A DNA stretch of 64,000 nt from CAVZYN01 sp963779515 (GTDB taxonomy: Bacteria > Pseudomonadota > Alphaproteobacteria > Rhizobiales > Hyphomicrobiaceae): assembly GCA_963779515.1 (NCBI GenBank), contig CAVZYN010000001.1, positions 806,001 through 870,000 of the forward strand, written 5' to 3'. Every line of letters starts with the position of its first letter. Position 1 is the first letter of the stretch. A model generated the notes under the pieces. The model was not told where the DNA came from and made no database searches. It worked only from the letters and a program-made list of their open reading frames with translations. This document shows, piece after piece, positions 51,157 to 62,096 of this stretch. The translations under genes were made by a program, and so were the position numbers.

Positions 51157-51852
51157 TTATTGCGGCAACGTCTCGCGCTTGCCCCTCTCGATCGCAATTG
51201 CGCCGGGCGTCTGCGCCTTCAGCGTGAAGAGATCGCCGTTTGCCGCATCAAAGCGGGTCTCTTTTGATTGCCCAGACTTGAGGTCGAATTGGACGATTGG
51301 GGCAAGACATGAGGTGTGGCGTGCGGAGTAGCCGGTTTGAATCTCGTGCGACTTGCCGGCAACTGCATACGCAATAGTTGCGCCGCTGCTGTTGGCGACC
51401 TGAAACGACACCGATAGCGCCTGGGGCCGGGCGAACAATTGGACGATGGTGTAGCGGGGCTCGTTCGGCGCCATGACGATCCCGATCCCGACGTCGGTCG
51501 CACCCTCCGTGAGAAGCGTTGCGCGATGACCCGGAGAGTTGATCCAGCCTTCGACGGCATCGCGTGCAAGCTGCCGGGTCTCGAACCCGCGGCTATCGAG
51601 GAATTGCCCGAGGTTTTCTCCGACCAGGCAGGCTTCATAGCTGGCGGCCTTGACGCGTGCGCTCGGCTCGCGGCCGTCGGCAGTATGCGAAAATGTGCCG
51701 GACTTGACGAGATAGGTGGCATAGACGCGGGCGGCAGCGGCAAGCGCGGGGTTCGATTTGACGGCCGCGAGCTTATTTTTAGCCCGGAAGCTATTCGTGA
51801 ATTCGATGATCGCGACCTCGGCCTTGGGAATGTCCGGCGTCAAGGTTGTCAT
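51157..51852 (-). CDS. CAP (SCP-like) domain protein without a visible signal peptide
   Basis: 231 aa. CAP-domain motifs: TFSHTADGREPSARVKAASY, LVGENLGQFL, EGWINSPGHRATLL, DVGIGIVMAP, covering residues about 12-140; the C-terminal 80 residues are a beta-rich segment (SVSFQVANSSGATIAYAVAG). CAP proteins are nearly always exported, but the product starts MTTLTPDIPKAEVAIIEFTN directly with the domain. The ATG overlaps the vapC stop (ATGA). The 5' end may have been lost when the toxin-antitoxin pair arrived. Confidence 0.75.
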   Translation of the reverse strand: MTTLTPDIPKAEVAIIEFTNSFRAKNKLAAVKSNPALAAAARVYATYLVKSGTFSHTADGREPSARVKAASYEACLVGENLGQFLDSRGFETRQLARDAVEGWINSPGHRATLLTEGATDVGIGIVMAPNEPRYTIVQLFARPQALSVSFQVANSSGATIAYAVAGKSHEIQTGYSARHTSCLAPIVQFDLKSGQSKETRFDAANGDLFTLKAQTPGAIAIERGKRETLPQ

Positions 51853-52286
51853 GGCTGGGCAGTCCCCGTCAGCGGAAAGTCGGCCAGCCGCTGCATATGG
51901 CCCAAGTCTTTGGCTTTCTCGAAGTAATGCTCGTCCGCCGTCACCAGCGTCGCCCCAACCTCAAGCGCGACCGCGTGATAGAGCGTGTCGAACAAGTGGT
52001 GGTTGAGGGTTGCCGACATTTCAGCCGCGTGTCCAAGCACATCCGGAGTGTTGACCAGTCTGCTGCTGAGGTCGCTGAGTTCGACGATGGCATCACCCAC
52101 GAGATCCGGGCGATAACGCGATAGGACGGCCACGACCTCGAGAGACCAATGAATCGGGGCGTAAAGTTCAATCTCATCTCGCTGGGCCAAATCGGCTATC
52201 ATGATCGCTTCGTCGACGTTGAGTTCGTCGGGTCGATCGGCGAGATACCATTTCAGGGCCACGCTGGCGTCCAGGACATATTTCAC
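51849..52286 (-). CDS. vapC: PIN-domain toxin, VapC-like
   Basis: 145 aa. Starts MKYVLDASVALKWYLADRPD with the first catalytic Asp; further acidic residues in LHWSLE-like IHWSLEVVAVL, FDTLYHAVALEVGATLVTAD (two conserved Asp) and DEHYFEKAKDLG. Such toxins cut tRNA or rRNA. Overlaps the antitoxin gene upstream by ATGA, the usual arrangement. Confidence 0.88.
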   Translation of the reverse strand: MKYVLDASVALKWYLADRPDELNVDEAIMIADLAQRDEIELYAPIHWSLEVVAVLSRYRPDLVGDAIVELSDLSSRLVNTPDVLGHAAEMSATLNHHLFDTLYHAVALEVGATLVTADEHYFEKAKDLGHMQRLADFPLTGTAQP

Positions 52287-52528
52287 TTCCGCAGTTCCTC
52301 GCGTGCAGCCCTGATCTCGGCGTCAGTGACGACGGGACCTTCGGCTCGACGCCGCAAGACGCGTTCGCGGAAACTCTCGGTCTTCCGCTGCAACTCGTCC
52401 CGCAACTTCCGCTGTTCGATGGCTCGCTGCATCAACTGGGCGACAATGGCGCTCTTGTTGTCGTCCTTGAACACCTCGTTGAAGGCGTCCTTGACGTCGT
52501 CCGGGATCGAAAAGTTCATGGTGCCCAT
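52283..52528 (-). CDS. vapB: Antitoxin of the VapC-like toxin (ribbon-helix-helix type)
   Basis: 81 aa. MNFSIPDDVKDAFNEVFKDD then NKSAIVAQLMQRAIEQRK is an RHH-type DNA-binding start; the charged C terminus (FRERVLRRRAEGPVVTDAEI) would wrap the toxin. It starts at ATG 52528, or three codons later at MNF. A 19-bp inverted repeat lies 14 nt upstream, as expected for autoregulation. Confidence 0.8.
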   Translation of the reverse strand: MGTMNFSIPDDVKDAFNEVFKDDNKSAIVAQLMQRAIEQRKLRDELQRKTESFRERVLRRRAEGPVVTDAEIRAAREELRK

Positions 52529-52541
52529 GGGCTTGGCTCAA

Positions 52542-52560
52542 TTGTTGAAGGTTTCAACAA
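52542..52560. promoter_or_regulatory. Inverted repeat, probable operator of the vapBC pair
   Basis: TTGTTGAA-GGT-TTCAACAA, perfect 8-bp arms, 14 nt upstream of the antitoxin ATG and 102 nt upstream of the divergent parC. RHH antitoxins typically bind such palindromes to repress their own operon. Inference from position and symmetry. Confidence 0.7.
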
Positions 52561-52662
52561 CCATACCTCAGCCCGGGTTAACGGACAATCATCTGTTTGT
52601 TTCTGCAACTTGTGGCCTAGGTGGCCTTGAACCGAACTTCCGACCCGGGCTAACGGTGCGGC

Positions 52663-54915
<2,253 letters not shown>

Positions 54916-54926
54916 GGGAGCGCGCG

Positions 54927-55379
54927 ATGCGGACGAGGCTGGCCATTGCCGCGAGGGTGCTATCGCTGGTGCTGGCGTCGTGCCTCGGCATCGAGGCGCG
55001 CGCACAGGGGACGGCGTGCACCCGTGCCGATTTCGAGACCACCGTCGAAAAGTCGGCGGACATCTTGCGCGACATCAACCAGCAGAATGCGCCGCAGTTC
55101 CAGGCGCTGTTGCGAAAATTGAAGGACAAGAAGGGCTGGAACCACGATCAATTCGTGCGCGAGGCCGAGCCAATGGTGCGCGATGACACGATCGTCGGAT
55201 ACGACCAGAGATCCGAGGAACTGCTGCTTGCGATCAATACGCGCGGCCAAGACGGCGGTAGCGGAGCGCCGGATTGCGCGCTGTTGACGGAACTGCGCGC
55301 GAACATGGCCGCACTCGTCGAGATCCAGAAGGCCAAGTGGGCCTATATGTTCGGCAAAGTGAACGCGGCGCTGCGCTGA
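54927..55379 (+). CDS. Small exported protein of unknown function
   Basis: 150 aa, ATG 54927 after GGGAG, 11 bp from the parC stop. Signal peptide (VLSLVLASCLGIEARAQ). The mature protein is helical and charged, with two Cys (TACTRAD and PDCALL). Many Rhizobiales have a similar small gene after parC, but I know of no function. Confidence 0.7.
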   Translation: MRTRLAIAARVLSLVLASCLGIEARAQGTACTRADFETTVEKSADILRDINQQNAPQFQALLRKLKDKKGWNHDQFVREAEPMVRDDTIVGYDQRSEELLLAINTRGQDGGSGAPDCALLTELRANMAALVEIQKAKWAYMFGKVNAALR

Positions 55380-55424
55380 GGAATTGAGCCCACGAGAATT
55401 GCGGATTTACCCCGGCACTCCCGT

Positions 55425-56168
55425 TCAGGAGCGTTCCCAACCGTTGATGGTCAATTGTTCTTGCGGCTGGAAGCGCGTCTTGTAGCTCATCTTGCGCGAA
55501 CCATCGATCCAATAACCGAGATAGAGATACGGCAGGCCGAGCCGGCGCGTATGCTCGATGTGCTCGAGGATCATGTAGGTGCCGAGGCTGCGCGCGTCTT
55601 CCTTCGGATCATAGAAGCTATAGACCATCGACATGCCGTCGGAGAGCTTGTCACAAAGCGTGATGCCGAGCAGCGGCCAGCGCTCGATGCGGGTTTCTAG
55701 CGGGTTCCTGGGCTTCAGGCGATACTCGGTGATCTTGGTTTCGACGATGCTGTCTTCGACCATCATCGCGTAGTCGAGCACCGTCATATCGGCCATGCCG
55801 CCGTCGGAATGGCGCGTATCGATGTATTTTCGAAACAGCGTGTATTGCTCCGATGTCGGGACCGCATCGACCCGGCGCGCGACGATGTCGAAATTGCGCT
55901 GCATGATCCGGCGCATGGTTTTGCCCGGATGGAACTGATCGACCAGGACGCGCACCGAAACGCAGGCCTGACAGCCATCGCAATACGGCATGTAGGCGAT
56001 GTTCTGGCTGCGACGGAACCCGCTCTTCAGCAGATTGTCGATCAGCGGCGGTGGTTTGTCGTGCGTCAGATGGGTGAAGAGCTTGCGTTCGAAGCGCCCA
56101 GGGAGGTAGGGGCACGCCTGTGGCGCCGTGACATAGAATTCCGGAAAGTGCTTCTGTTGCTCAGTCAT
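55425..56168 (-). CDS. bpt: Aspartate/glutamate leucyltransferase (bacterial arginyltransferase family)
   Basis: Adds Leu from Leu-tRNA to N-terminal acidic residues for the N-degron pathway. 247 aa from ATG 56168; the frame to 56264 is not needed. Motifs CPYLPGRFERKLFTHL, MPYCDGCQACVSVRVLVDQF (Cys pair) and HIEHTRRLGLPYLYLGYWID, then SRKMSYKTRFQP are diagnostic. Follows the LivH-like gene on the same strand. Confidence 0.94.
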   Translation of the reverse strand: MTEQQKHFPEFYVTAPQACPYLPGRFERKLFTHLTHDKPPPLIDNLLKSGFRRSQNIAYMPYCDGCQACVSVRVLVDQFHPGKTMRRIMQRNFDIVARRVDAVPTSEQYTLFRKYIDTRHSDGGMADMTVLDYAMMVEDSIVETKITEYRLKPRNPLETRIERWPLLGITLCDKLSDGMSMVYSFYDPKEDARSLGTYMILEHIEHTRRLGLPYLYLGYWIDGSRKMSYKTRFQPQEQLTINGWERS

Positions 56169-56269
56169 GTACGCAGCGCCCTCGCGGCCAACCCTCGGGC
56201 ACGCGATGCAATGATACGTGGGGAGAGGGCGCAGGATCAAGTGTAGGAGCAGCGATCTATGCAACCAAT

Positions 56270-57601
56270 TTAAGGCGCGCGGGGTGGCGCATCGCGCGCG
56301 ACACCGAAGAAGCCCATGGGCCGCACGACAAGCACGACGATCAGGGCGGTGAAGACAAAGGCCTCCCGGGAATCGACGCTGAAGACGGCGGACCAGAGAA
56401 CCTCGGCAAGCCCGAGCAGCACGGCGCCAAGCACGGCACCGGGGACCGAGGCGATGCCGCCGAGAACCGCGGCGAGCAGCGCTTTGAGGCCGAGCACGGT
56501 GCCGCCGGCATAGCCGACGCCGCCGTAGTAGATGACCATGACGAAGCCCGCGAGCCCGGCCAATAGGCTGGCGAAAACAAACGTTTTGATCACGAGGCGC
56601 CGCGCATCGATGCCCATCATGGCGGCGGCAAGATCATCGTCCGCCGTGGCGCGCCAGGCGCGGCCAAATCGGGTTCGGCGCATGATCACGACGGTCAGGC
56701 CCGCGGCCGCCAGCGCGAGCAGGCCGGTCACCAGCGCGATCGGCGTGATAGTCACGATGAAGTTGTCGGCGTGGGCGAGCGCGACAGGGCGATTGAGCAG
56801 CGGCGAGACCCAGCGATTGCCGGTGCCTTGGGCGAGGCGCATGTACTCTTGCATGAAGAGTGCAAGGCCAACACTTGCGACCAGCACATGTTGGCCCGGC
56901 GCGCGCATCATGGGGGCAAAGACCGCCGCACCGATCAAAGCGCCGTGGCTGGCAGCCGTATGGACGCAGACGGCGGCGGCAATGAGGGCGGCGAGGAACA
57001 GCCCATGGCCGCCGCCCATTGAGAAACCAAGGACCGCGCCATATCCGGCGAGCATAGCGAACTCGCCGAAGGCGAGATTGATGCGGCCGATGAGGCCGTA
57101 GAGCAGCGCGTAGGCGGCGGCAAGCAGCGCATAAATTGCAATCTGCGGCAAACCTGCCAGGACCTGCTGCAGGCCAACCGCAACAGGGAACGGTAGCCAC
57201 GGGCCGGGCTTGGCGTCGGCAAAGGGCAGGGGATCGCGATCGAGCGCGATGTGATAGCGTTTGATCAGCCAGAATTTCGGCGCAGCGATCGGCCGGCCTT
57301 CCGCGGCAACCTGCACAAGGATCGCCCGCCGGGGATCGGACAGGCTTCCTGTTTCGAACTGGCAGCCAATACGGCGGCGTGTGCCCGTGACATGCGGAAG
57401 GCCCAGCCAGTAGACGATCTCGATCTGGTCGGGTGCGGATGCTGCGGTCGTGTGGATGCGAAAATGCTGCGCGCTCGGGTGCAGAGCGCCCATGGCGATA
57501 CGGCAAACGCGTGCGCGATCGCTGTCGATAATGTCCTGACATCCACCGAGGAGCGCCGCGACCAGAAGCAGGAGGGCGAACGCACTACGGCGGCTCGGCA
57601 T
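56270..57601 (-). CDS. LivH-like branched-chain amino acid ABC permease with N-terminal lipoprotein-like extension
   Basis: 443 aa. Residues about 150-435 form a LivH-type permease: YALLYGLIGRINLAFGEFAM, VFAPMMRAPGQHVLVASVGL, RTRFGRAWRATADDDLAAAM, GGIASVPGAVLGAVLLGLAE. Residues 1-20 look like a lipoprotein signal (ALLLLVAALLGGC), followed by about 110 extracytoplasmic residues with WLGLPHVTGTRRRIGCQFET. A normal LivH has about 290 residues and no such domain. It lies 7 bp after hemB; no ATPase, LivM or binding protein gene is nearby. Confidence 0.82.
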   Translation of the reverse strand: MPSRRSAFALLLLVAALLGGCQDIIDSDRARVCRIAMGALHPSAQHFRIHTTAASAPDQIEIVYWLGLPHVTGTRRRIGCQFETGSLSDPRRAILVQVAAEGRPIAAPKFWLIKRYHIALDRDPLPFADAKPGPWLPFPVAVGLQQVLAGLPQIAIYALLAAAYALLYGLIGRINLAFGEFAMLAGYGAVLGFSMGGGHGLFLAALIAAAVCVHTAASHGALIGAAVFAPMMRAPGQHVLVASVGLALFMQEYMRLAQGTGNRWVSPLLNRPVALAHADNFIVTITPIALVTGLLALAAAGLTVVIMRRTRFGRAWRATADDDLAAAMMGIDARRLVIKTFVFASLLAGLAGFVMVIYYGGVGYAGGTVLGLKALLAAVLGGIASVPGAVLGAVLLGLAEVLWSAVFSVDSREAFVFTALIVVLVVRPMGFFGVARDAPPRAP

Positions 57602-57608
57602 TTGGAGG

Positions 57609-58643
57609 TTAGGTCGTGGCGCGGCGTAGGATTTCGGCTGCGCGCGGCGCGAAATAAGTCAGGATGCCGTCGGCACCCGCGCGCTTGAAGGCCATCAAGC
57701 TCTCCATCATCACGCGATCACCATCCAGCCAGCCGTTCTGGGCGGCGGCCGTCAGCATCGCGTACTCGCCCGAGACCTGATAGGCGTAGGTTGGAACAGA
57801 GAACGCGTCTTTGACCCGGCGCACGACGTCCAGATACGGCATGCCGGGTTTGACCATAACCATATCGGCGCCTTCCGCGATATCGAGGGCTACTTCGCGC
57901 AGCGCTTCGTCGGAGTTGGCGGGGTCCATCTGGTAGGTGCTTTTGTTGCCCTTGAGGTTGGTGCCGAGCGCGTCGCGGAACGGTCCGTAGAACCCGGAGG
58001 CGTACTTGGCGGCATAGGACATGATCTGCACGTCCTCGAAGCCTGCTTGATCGAGGGCGTAGCGGATCGCGCCGATGCGGCCGTCCATCATGTCTGAGGG
58101 CGCAACACAGTCGGCCCCCGCCTCCGCAAGAGCCAGCGCTTGCTGGATCAGCACCTCGATGGTCTCGTCATTGAGGATCACGCCGCGATCATCCATCAAC
58201 CCGTCGTGGCCATGGCTCGTGTAGGGATCGAGCGCGACATCGGTGATGATGCCGAGGGCCGGAACCGCCGCCTTGATCGCGCGCACGGCGCGGCCCATCA
58301 GGTTCTCGAGGCGGACCGCGTCACTACCGTTGGTATCGCGCAGTGGCATGTCGACATACGGGAATGGAGCGATCGCGGGGATGCCGAGGCGCGCCGCGCG
58401 TTCCGCCTCCTTCACGGCTTCGTCGATGTTGAGACGATCGACGCCGGGCATGTGGGCGATCGGTGTGCGCCGCTCGGGCCGATCAATCAGGAACAGCGGC
58501 CAGATCAGATCGCCGGTCGTCAGAACGTTCTCGGCGACGAGGCGGCGGCTCCAGCCCGCCTTGCGGTTGCGCCGCATGCGGACCGCGGGATAGGCGCCCG
58601 GCTGCGACGTCGCACGGATGATCGGTTTGTTTGAAGGTTTCAT
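57609..58643 (-). CDS. hemB: Porphobilinogen synthase (delta-aminolevulinic acid dehydratase)
   Basis: Joins two aminolevulinates into porphobilinogen for heme. 344 aa. RRNRKAGWSRRLVAENVLTT start; metal/substrate region DVALDPYTSHGHDGLMDDRG, the Asp/Arg-rich alphaproteobacterial variant; catalytic Lys in SYAAKYASGFYGPFRDALG and in MVKPGMPYLDVVRRVKD; YQVSGEYAML. Upstream partner of the LivH-like gene. Confidence 0.96.
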   Translation of the reverse strand: MKPSNKPIIRATSQPGAYPAVRMRRNRKAGWSRRLVAENVLTTGDLIWPLFLIDRPERRTPIAHMPGVDRLNIDEAVKEAERAARLGIPAIAPFPYVDMPLRDTNGSDAVRLENLMGRAVRAIKAAVPALGIITDVALDPYTSHGHDGLMDDRGVILNDETIEVLIQQALALAEAGADCVAPSDMMDGRIGAIRYALDQAGFEDVQIMSYAAKYASGFYGPFRDALGTNLKGNKSTYQMDPANSDEALREVALDIAEGADMVMVKPGMPYLDVVRRVKDAFSVPTYAYQVSGEYAMLTAAAQNGWLDGDRVMMESLMAFKRAGADGILTYFAPRAAEILRRATT

Positions 58644-58743
58644 GGCGCACCAGACTGGCTTGGACTGATGCCGTTATCCGATACTCAGGCCCGCGCGTCC
58701 ACTGCGGTGGACACTGCGGTGGGCCGCTGCAAGCGCAACGCGG

Positions 58744-59874
58744 CTATTCGCAGAAGCTGCCCGACCGCCGCTCGGCCATGTCCACGTGAAAATGGTTCTT
58801 GTGGGCATTGTTGGCCTCCGGCCCGAGCACGGTGCCGAAGATCTTGCAGGCGGATGCATGCGCGCCGCGCAGGAATTCCGTCCGATCGATGACGGCCGGC
58901 TTTTGCGCCTTGGGACCGCCGAGGCGGCTCATTCCTGGAAAGCTGAGACCGATTCCAGTTCCGCCGCCTTCGCCGCGGCTTGGCACTTGAATGGCGACAC
59001 CACCCGCCGTGGGTGTGCGATCCGATCCGATCGTCAGTGTCTGGCGTGGCTGTTCGGCGGGGATCGATTGGCGCAAGCCGAGCGCGGTTGCACTCGTCGC
59101 CGCGGCAATTCCGGGGACCGGGGTTTGTGACCCAGTCGGTGCGGCGCCGGGGACGGCGACGCGCTGCGGTTGCTGCGGCGTGATCTTTGCAGCGGCGAGC
59201 GCCCGCTCGGCTTCCGCCTTTTGCGCGGCGGCGCGGGCCGCGGCGACCTGGGCTGCGATGTCGCGTTGGGTCGGCCCCCAATCAGCGATCAGGTCCGTGC
59301 CATGCCCACTCGCGGACACGAAGGCGCGAATGTCGACGGCGTTGGCGAGGCCATGCTCGCTGAGCCGCGACTTCGAGCGGCCGTAGGCGTTGCGGCACGA
59401 ATAGGAACTCATGGTTTCTAGGCGCACCAGCGGGCCGCCGAGGTACTGGCGTGCGAGCGGCTGCAAATCATTCTTGATCCACTTGTGCAGCGCCGCCACA
59501 ACCTCGCAGCGCACCGTCACGGGCGGCGAGAATGAAACCTGGGGGTTCTTGCCGACGCTGATCAGCTCGACAGCGGCGGGCGCGCCGCATTCGCCGCTCT
59601 CGGAAAACGGCTCGGCGCGCGTGGCAACCACATCGAGGCCTTTGAGCAATGCCGAACATTGGGCGATGCCAGCCTCGATGTCCGACAGTTTCCAGCCATT
59701 CTTATGGGTCGCGGCTTTGCCGGGCAGAATCTTGGGCCAATCCTTCTCGGCCAATGGCACCGCCTTGGCAGCCGACGCCGCCGGGTCCGGCACAACGAGT
59801 TTCGAATCCGCCGCCATCACGGCGCTCGCCACGCAGAGAGGCCCGATCGCCCACCAGATAAAGCGCGCCGTCAT
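58744..59874 (-). CDS. Extensin-like family protein (periplasmic)
   Basis: 376 aa from ATG 59874; signal peptide (AIGPLCVASAVMAADS). The extensin-like C-domain is visible in SYSCRNAYGRSKSRLSEHGL then ANAVDIRAF, and in NAHKNHFHVDMAERRSGSFC, giving a His-x-x-x-x-x-x-Asp...His-x-His metal-ligand pattern like LAS peptidases. Between these halves is an Ala/Pro/Gln-rich insertion of about 100 residues (QVAAARAAAQKAEAERALAA), low complexity. Likely a cell-wall hydrolase-like protein; activity not shown. Confidence 0.82.
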   Translation of the reverse strand: MTARFIWWAIGPLCVASAVMAADSKLVVPDPAASAAKAVPLAEKDWPKILPGKAATHKNGWKLSDIEAGIAQCSALLKGLDVVATRAEPFSESGECGAPAAVELISVGKNPQVSFSPPVTVRCEVVAALHKWIKNDLQPLARQYLGGPLVRLETMSSYSCRNAYGRSKSRLSEHGLANAVDIRAFVSASGHGTDLIADWGPTQRDIAAQVAAARAAAQKAEAERALAAAKITPQQPQRVAVPGAAPTGSQTPVPGIAAATSATALGLRQSIPAEQPRQTLTIGSDRTPTAGGVAIQVPSRGEGGGTGIGLSFPGMSRLGGPKAQKPAVIDRTEFLRGAHASACKIFGTVLGPEANNAHKNHFHVDMAERRSGSFCE

Positions 59875-60065
59875 CCAAATCCCCCAGAACAGATGCGCTA
59901 CCCTACACATCGGCTCAATACGGTCGAATCGACCGCTGCTCAGTGTACGCGAATTACCAAAACTCTAGAACTTTGCTTGTCTCGGAGGAGTGCGGCGTTC
60001 CGCTGCATGCGAAAAGCGGGCACAACGTGTGGACATCGCCAGCGACGTCGCCAAACATGGTCGTC

Positions 60066-61151
60066 ATGAGCAGCATTGAGGGCGAAATCAAGGCGGGAGT
60101 TGCGGGCGCGAGCGCCGTGCTCGAACTCAATCGACCCGCCCAGCGCAACGCACTGTCGCAGGCGATGCTGGCGCCGCTGCCGGAGCACCTCCGGCGCTGG
60201 GCCAAAGATCCGCAGATCTATGCGCTGGTGCTGAAATCGGCCATGGATGGCGTGTTTTCAGTCGGCGGCGATGTGCGCGAGCTGCTGACGACCGCGCGCG
60301 CGAGCGTTGCGGATGCGCGGTCGGCGCTCGGCCGGGAGTATGCACTGAACTGGCAGCTCGACTGCTTCTCGAAGCCGACGGTGTCGCTGATCGACGGCGC
60401 GCTGATGGGGTCGGGCGTCGGCCTGACATTTTACGGAACCCATCGCGTCGCGGGCGCGCGCTACACGTTCGCGATGCCCGAAACGGCGATCGGTTTTTTC
60501 CCGGATGTGGGCGTTGCGCATCACCTCGCCCGCCTGCCGGACCATCTTGGCCTCTACCTCGGACTGACAGGCCGGCCCATCGGACGGTCGGATGCTTATG
60601 CCTTGGGTCTGTGCACACATTGCATTGAGGCGTCCGAGTTCGATCGGATTTCGGCGGCCCTCGCCGACGCGGATCCGGTCGATCCGCTGCTGGATGCGCT
60701 TCATCGCGATCCGGGTGAGGGCGCGTTGACCGCCGCACGCCGCTCCGTGATCCGGGAAACGTTTGCGGCGTCGAGCGTATTGGAAATCATCGCCCGTCTC
60801 GAGCAGGTGAGTGGCTCCGAACGTGCGTTCGGGCTGGAGATTGCGGCCGATTTGAAGTCGCGATCGCCCCTGGCCCTGGCGGTGTCACACCGTGCGATCA
60901 TGCGCGCGCGGGATCTCGATTTGCGCGAGACGCTGATACAAGACTACCGGATTGCGGCGCGCTTCCTGGAAACACCGGACTTCGCGGAAGGAGTGCGCGC
61001 GCTCCTGATCGACAAGGATCGCAAGCCCAAATGGCAGCCACTGGCACTCTCGGGCGTGCTGGATTTGCAGGTCGACGGATTCTTCGCCGCCCCTGTGGGT
61101 GGCGACCTCCGATTACCATCGCGTGAGGAAATGCAGTCTCGGCGGACGTGA
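60066..61151 (+). CDS. Enoyl-CoA hydratase/isomerase family protein (3-hydroxyisobutyryl-CoA hydrolase-like)
   Basis: 361 aa from ATG 60066; starts at 60057 and further upstream are possible. Crotonase fold: VLELNRPAQRNALSQAML, MDGVFSVGGDVRELLTTARA, LIDGALMGSGVGLTFYGTHR, MPETAIGFFPDVGVAHHLAR. The long C-terminal region (VSHRAIMRARDLDLRETLIQ, DYRIAARFLETPDFAEGVRA) is the ECH_2 half seen in 3-hydroxyisobutyryl-CoA hydrolases of valine breakdown. A related dehydrogenase-like gene begins at 63548. Confidence 0.85.
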   Translation: MSSIEGEIKAGVAGASAVLELNRPAQRNALSQAMLAPLPEHLRRWAKDPQIYALVLKSAMDGVFSVGGDVRELLTTARASVADARSALGREYALNWQLDCFSKPTVSLIDGALMGSGVGLTFYGTHRVAGARYTFAMPETAIGFFPDVGVAHHLARLPDHLGLYLGLTGRPIGRSDAYALGLCTHCIEASEFDRISAALADADPVDPLLDALHRDPGEGALTAARRSVIRETFAASSVLEIIARLEQVSGSERAFGLEIAADLKSRSPLALAVSHRAIMRARDLDLRETLIQDYRIAARFLETPDFAEGVRALLIDKDRKPKWQPLALSGVLDLQVDGFFAAPVGGDLRLPSREEMQSRRT

Positions 61152-61292
61152 CGTGTCCACTTAGGTTATCGAGTAATTGTTCATTTACCCAACACCTTAA
61201 GTTGGATTTAGGGGTCCTGCGGTACTGTCTGCTTAACCCGGAATACCGGGAAGCGTCAGACAGACAGTATGCGTAGATAAAGGCAGGGTCCT

Positions 61293-61802
61293 ATGAGTGT
61301 TGCGTTGGATTTGAATCGCGCGCGCCAGCCGGCGGCGGATGAAGCAGTCAAAACCGAATATCTCCAGGCGTTGCGCCTGATCGAGCGGCTTCACCGCCTG
61401 TTGCTGGACGTAATCAAGGATGAGTTCGATCGCATCGGCGAGAAGGAACTCAACAGCGTCCAAGCACTGCTGCTCTACAATATCGGCGAAAGCGAACTGA
61501 CGGCCGGTGAATTGAAGACGCGCGGCTATTACCTCGGCTCGAACGTCTCCTACAACCTGAAGAAGCTCGTGGACATGGGCTACATTGTCTACAAGCGCTC
61601 GGAAACGGATCGCCGCTCGGTGCGCGTCAGCCTGTCGGACAAGGGCCTCGATGCCTGCCGCGTGGTGGCGAAGCTCTATCAGCGCCAGCTCGGCACCGTC
61701 GAGCAGGTCGGCCAGATCAGCAACGACGAGTTCAAAGGTCTTAATCGCGCGCTCGTTCGCCTCGAGCGCTTCTGGACGGATCAGATCCGCTACCGCCTCT
61801 GA
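61293..61802 (+). CDS. ldtR: MarR-family transcriptional regulator, LdtR-like
   Basis: 169 aa. AGGCAGGG upstream. Winged helix around residues 55-115: QALLLYNIGESELTAGELKT, RGYYLGSNVSYNLKKLVDMG, YIVYKRSETDRRSVRVSLSD. This matches the LdtR regulators of Rhizobiales (first described in Liberibacter asiaticus), which control an adjacent L,D-transpeptidase gene; ldtP indeed follows. The flanking 61155-61290 and 61865-62096 should hold its binding sites. Confidence 0.9.
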   Translation: MSVALDLNRARQPAADEAVKTEYLQALRLIERLHRLLLDVIKDEFDRIGEKELNSVQALLLYNIGESELTAGELKTRGYYLGSNVSYNLKKLVDMGYIVYKRSETDRRSVRVSLSDKGLDACRVVAKLYQRQLGTVEQVGQISNDEFKGLNRALVRLERFWTDQIRYRL

Positions 61803-61839
61803 GCGGATGTAATTCTCTTACTGACCACAAGATTTCGAG

Positions 61840-61869
61840 GGCGCCCTGCCACACAGGGCGCCTTTCTCC
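61840..61869 (+). terminator. Rho-independent terminator of ldtR
   Basis: Perfect 9-bp stem GGCGCCCTG / CAGGGCGCC (61840-61848 and 61854-61862), loop CCACA, followed by TTTCTCC. 37 bp after the ldtR stop, so ldtP has its own promoter downstream. Confidence 0.85.
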
Positions 61870-62096
61870 GTTGTGCGCCGTGGCGTTGAGGCATCAGTCG
61901 GCACCGATGCGTCTCGCGTCAAATCATTGCGCATTGATTTCACCGGCCGAGTTAGCCACGGTCCACGACGCAGTTCGCGTGTCGCCTGCGCATCAGTGGC
62001 GCGTCAGGGTGGCTCCAGGTAGGTTTTCGTTAACCACCGATCCCTACCGTTAAAAGCTTAGCGATTCCAAACTTTCGAGCATGAGAAGGTGACGCG

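Noticed and set aside
58700..58723. 12-bp tandem duplication CACTGCGGTGG(A/G)
   Set aside because: Only two units in a gap of 100 bp; likely chance or trivial slippage.
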